This document shows, piece after piece, positions 61,509 to 64,000 of a stretch of DNA of 64,000 bases (position 1 is the stretch's first letter; every line of letters starts with the position of its first letter). Source of the stretch: Mesolinea sp040772305 (GTDB lineage Bacteria > Chloroflexota > Anaerolineae > Anaerolineales > Anaerolineaceae); the NCBI GenBank assembly GCA_040772305.1, contig JAXGYK010000001.1:124001-188000 (forward strand). The letters run 5' to 3'. The notes beneath the pieces are model-generated. The model was given only the letters and a program-made list of their open reading frames with translations, was not told where the DNA came from and ran no database searches. The translations under genes were made by a program, and so were the position numbers.

Positions 61509-62231
61509 TTAAACCGCCTCTGGCTCCATTGCGAGGGCAGTGTTTACATCCACCCTTACACCAGGGCCCATCGTTGAAGCCACAGTTACCTTCTTGACAA
61601 AAACGCCTTTGGCGCCAGATGGTCGAGCCTTACGCACTGCGGCCATTAGTGCAGCCATATTTTCTTTAAGGGCTTCGGCACTAAAGGAAACCTTTCCCAA
61701 TGGCACATGGATGTTCGCCGTTTTGTCCAAGCGGAATTCAACCCGGCCTGCCTTGGCAGCTTCGATTGCCTTCGTAATATCTCCAGGCTGTACAACGGTA
61801 CCCGCTTTGGGGTTAGGCATCAGGTTGCGCGGGCCCAAAATACGACCCAAACGCCCAACCTTGCCCATCATGTCCATCGTGCCTACTGCTACATCAAAAT
61901 CGGTATAGCCACCTGCAACGCGGTTGATTTCCTCGTCAGTTTCGGCTACAAAATCAGCACCAGCTGCACGTGCAGCAGTAGCAGCCTCTCCCTGGGCAAA
62001 AACGAGCACCCGAACGGTTTTTCCCAAGCCTTTTGGCAGTAAAACTACATCGCGGATCTGTTGATCAGCCTGGCGCGGGTCTAAACCGGTACGAATATGG
62101 ATTTCTACGGTTTCATCAAACTTTGCAAAATGGATATCTTTTACCAACTGCAAAGCCTCTAAAGGTGCATAGGCCTTGTCGAGGTCAATTTTCTTTTCAG
62201 CATTTATGAAATTCTTGCCGTGTTTAGGCAT
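61509..62231 (-). CDS. rplA: 50S ribosomal protein L1
   Basis: The 240-residue L1 binds 23S rRNA at the mobile stalk and can repress its own operon. The signature region GRLGRILGPRNLMPNPKAGTV is visible, as is the C-terminal SGAKGVFVKKVTVASTMGPG, noted here by position 61560-61620. ATG at 62231 follows AAGGAG and replaces an upstream in-frame start lacking family similarity. It lies 50 bp after rplK. Confidence 0.96.
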   Translation of the reverse strand: MPKHGKNFINAEKKIDLDKAYAPLEALQLVKDIHFAKFDETVEIHIRTGLDPRQADQQIRDVVLLPKGLGKTVRVLVFAQGEAATAARAAGADFVAETDEEINRVAGGYTDFDVAVGTMDMMGKVGRLGRILGPRNLMPNPKAGTVVQPGDITKAIEAAKAGRVEFRLDKTANIHVPLGKVSFSAEALKENMAALMAAVRKARPSGAKGVFVKKVTVASTMGPGVRVDVNTALAMEPEAV

Positions 62232-62281
62232 ATTAACTCCTTGTGGTTTTGGCGGGCACAAGGTGCCCTCCCACTAGAACC

Positions 62282-62707
62282 TTATTTTTCGACTGTAATG
62301 CCCATATTGCGGGCGGTACCTTCAAGTTGCTTTACTGCGCCATCAAGGTCTAGGGCGTTCATGTCATTGAACTTGATTTGGGCGATCTCTTTTAGCTGAG
62401 CCCGGGAAACTTTGCCAACCTTATCCGATTTGGGGGTAGCAGAGCCCTTGTCTACACCAGCAGCTTTTTTGATCAGCACTGCTGCAGGTGGTGATTTGAG
62501 ATCGAACTTGAACGATCCATCCTGGAAAACGGTTATCTCGGCAGGGATGATCTCGCCAGGTTGATTAGCGGTACGGGCGTTGTAGTCCTTGCAGAAGGCC
62601 ATGATATTAACACCATGGGGAGCCAACGCCGGACCAATAGGGGGTGCAGGGTTCGCCTTACCGGCTTGAATCTGCAGCTTTACAATTGCTTTTACTTTCT
62701 TTGCCAC
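62282..62707 (-). CDS. rplK: 50S ribosomal protein L11
   Basis: The 141-residue L11 forms the GTPase-associated centre with L10. Family features: the proline-rich AGKANPAPPIGPALAPHGVN near the N-terminus and the C-terminal RNA-binding domain ending LEGTARNMGI. The start is GTG at 62707 after AAGGAGAT. Confidence 0.97.
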   Translation of the reverse strand: MAKKVKAIVKLQIQAGKANPAPPIGPALAPHGVNIMAFCKDYNARTANQPGEIIPAEITVFQDGSFKFDLKSPPAAVLIKKAAGVDKGSATPKSDKVGKVSRAQLKEIAQIKFNDMNALDLDGAVKQLEGTARNMGITVEK

Positions 62708-62771
62708 TTTCTTATCTCCTTGGTGGTACTAGCGGGCGGCAAGCCCTCCCACAAATTTCCGGCCAGGCCGG

Positions 62772-63404
62772 TCAGGCTTTTTCAACCTGCAGAAAATCGA
62801 GTTCCACAGGTGTTTCTCGACCGAAGAAATTCACCATTACGCGAATCTTCGAACGTTCCATATTGATTTCATCCACGGTGCCTCTAAAGTCATTGAAGGG
62901 ACCATCGATGATACGCACGCGATCACCGGCTTTATAGCTTACCTTATAGGTGGGTGCTTCGTCTTCCATGCGGCGCAGAATGGCAGTGACCTCTTCGGGC
63001 CGCAGAGGTGTAGGTTCATCACCCATGCCCACAAAACCAGTTACACCGGGGGTGTTACGGACAACGAACCAGGATTCTTCTTCCAGAATCATGTTTACCA
63101 GCACATAGCCGGGAAAAACATAGCGCTCAACCGTGCGACGCTTACCGTCCCGTACCTCGATTTCTTCCTGGGTAGGGATGACCACATCAAAAATCTTATC
63201 TTTCATGGCCATCGTTTCGATACGCTGCTCCAGGTTTTTGCGAACCTTGTTCTCGTAGCCAGAGTAGCAGTGAATTACGAACCACTGACGGTTATCGGAA
63301 TGGGCCTCGGGTGCAGCTGAATCTGGCTGTATATCCACAGCTTTATCTGCTTCCTGCTCTGGGGGCAGGTTCTCTTGTTTTTCTTCGCTATCCATAGCGG
63401 CCAT
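62772..63404 (-). CDS. nusG: Transcription termination/antitermination factor NusG
   Basis: NusG rides on RNA polymerase to promote processivity and links it to Rho or ribosomes. The 210 residues have an acidic N-terminal extension of about 40 residues, then the NGN domain (WFVIHCYSGYENKVRKNLE, VFPGYVLVNM, VRNTPGVTGFVG) and a C-terminal KOW domain (AGDRVRIIDGPFNDFRGTV). It lies 20 bp after secE. ATG at 63404 or at codon 4 are both possible because the ribosome-binding site is weak. Confidence 0.96.
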   Translation of the reverse strand: MAAMDSEEKQENLPPEQEADKAVDIQPDSAAPEAHSDNRQWFVIHCYSGYENKVRKNLEQRIETMAMKDKIFDVVIPTQEEIEVRDGKRRTVERYVFPGYVLVNMILEEESWFVVRNTPGVTGFVGMGDEPTPLRPEEVTAILRRMEDEAPTYKVSYKAGDRVRIIDGPFNDFRGTVDEINMERSKIRVMVNFFGRETPVELDFLQVEKA

Positions 63405-63424
63405 AAGAGAGCCCTACCTTTACA

Positions 63425-63637
63425 CTAAGCCCGGAAGAGAAAACCGATTAACTGACCAAAAACAAAGTCCATCAATCCTAAAATTACCGACATAAGGAAG
63501 GTAACTATGAGGACGACGCGAGTCAGGGCAATGGCATCAGGCATTGTTGGCCAGGAGACCTTGCGCAATTCACCAACAGTTTCCCGCCAAAAGCGTTTGA
63601 TGTTTTGGATGAAGTTAGGTTTCTGTTTTTTAGCCAT
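63425..63637 (-). CDS. secE: Preprotein translocase subunit SecE
   Basis: The 70-residue SecE is the single-helix type that clamps SecY. It has the family segment FWRETVGELRKVSWPTMPDA followed by one membrane helix (VLIVTFLMSVILGLMDFVFG). ATG at 63637 (MAKKQK) follows GGGAGAAAG. Its position between tRNA-Trp and nusG is the conserved order. Confidence 0.95.
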   Translation of the reverse strand: MAKKQKPNFIQNIKRFWRETVGELRKVSWPTMPDAIALTRVVLIVTFLMSVILGLMDFVFGQLIGFLFRA

Positions 63638-63662
63638 AGCTTTCTCCCGATTTCTTGACAAT

Positions 63663-63689
63663 GCAACGCCGTAAATGTTACGGCGTTGC
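63663..63689. other. Perfect hairpin between tRNA-Trp and secE
   Basis: A 12-bp perfect stem (GCAACGCCGTAA with TTACGGCGTTGC) and a three-base loop, without a T run on the minus strand. It could mark tRNA processing or partial attenuation within the operon. Confidence 0.6.
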
Positions 63690-63694
63690 TATTA

Positions 63695-63767
63695 CAGGAC
63701 AGGTAGGAATTGAACCCACAACCCCCGCTTTTGGAGAGCGGTGCTCTGCCAATTGAGCTACTGTCCT
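63695..63767 (-). tRNA. tRNA-Trp (anticodon CCA)
   Basis: On the minus strand acceptor arms AGGACAG and CTGTCCT pair, with discriminator G and no encoded CCA. The anticodon stem CCGCT/AGCGG encloses loop CTCCAAA, anticodon CCA. Placement between rpmG and secE is classical. Confidence 0.96.
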
Positions 63768-63791
63768 AAGCAAGTTCCGCTAAGGGAACTA

Positions 63792-63962
63792 CTACTTCAC
63801 CTCACGATGCACACGATGAGCACGGCAACGAGGACAGTACTTTTTCATTTCCAGACGCCCGGGGTCATTACGACGGTTTTTTTCCGTGGTGTAGTTACGT
63901 TCTTTACACTCGGTGCAAGCCAAGTGAATGACGGGACGAATATCTTTCTTTTTTGAGGCCAT
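63792..63962 (-). CDS. rpmG: 50S ribosomal protein L33
   Basis: This 56-residue protein begins MASKKKDIRPVIHLACTECK and ends YCPRCRAHRVHREVK. The two CxxC pairs (CTEC, CPRC) form the zinc-binding type of L33. ATG at 63962 follows GGAGATT. It is the first gene visible of the rpmG-tRNA-Trp-secE-nusG block; whatever lies upstream is outside the window. Confidence 0.95.
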   Translation of the reverse strand: MASKKKDIRPVIHLACTECKERNYTTEKNRRNDPGRLEMKKYCPRCRAHRVHREVK

Positions 63963-64000
63963 AATCTCCTAAACATGGCTGCCCTTCAGAGGGCAGCCAC

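Overview
The window reads as bacterial chromosome, most likely from the phylum Chloroflexota (class Anaerolineae is the best guess). This is inferred from the overall gene repertoire, a very long SecA, a Gram-positive-type LexA operator (GAAC-N4-GTTC), and a secreted protein ending in YLPIIGR, a tail style I associate with Chloroflexota exported proteins. No 16S gene is present, so the assignment is not firm.

Layout. Positions 1-1037 are an inverted copy of 19974-21010: the 5' part and upstream region of a transketolase-family gene. The copies bracket about 19 kb of mostly core genes: an FHA membrane protein, a GT-C type membrane glycosyltransferase, gyrA, birA overlapping an orphan histidine kinase, two more membrane glycosyltransferases of unusual base composition, surE-secA, an FAD-dependent oxidoreductase, a tiny Cys-rich membrane protein and tRNA-Val. 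From 19.8 to 29.1 kb is an accessory region. It holds the full transketolase, an RraA-like aldolase, a D-2-hydroxyacid dehydrogenase split by an insertion sequence with 26-bp direct repeats, an Nramp-related transporter lacking the metal-binding DPGN motif, a second intact IS481-type element, and a decayed relic related to the first IS.

From 29.1 to 41.9 kb there is an MFS transporter, an SPFH protein with an early in-frame stop, trpS, a CDF cation exporter, an iron-type alcohol dehydrogenase, a SIS-ROK-FGGY sugar cassette, a GT2 glycosyltransferase with a YihY-type membrane protein, a MazG-like protein and a frameshifted CPBP protease. From 42.3 to 52.8 kb is a ten-gene minus-strand catabolic operon with a divergent LysR gene: NAD(P)-binding dehydrogenase (DUF1932), RraA-like aldolase, amidohydrolase, a complete Dpp/Opp-type ABC importer, a metallo-beta-lactamase-fold hydrolase and a D-2-hydroxyacid dehydrogenase. 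I do not recognise the substrate, and this is the best candidate for an undescribed pathway. It shares its aldolase and hydroxyacid dehydrogenase pair with the accessory region at 22.7-27 kb.

The right end carries a YitT-type membrane protein, an Asp-box/DUF1906 secreted protein, an autoregulated lexA, an NCS2 purine permease, and the classical rpmG-tRNA-Trp-secE-nusG-rplK-rplA-(L10 leader)-rplJ-rplL block on the minus strand. That block ends in a terminator and is not followed by rpoB.
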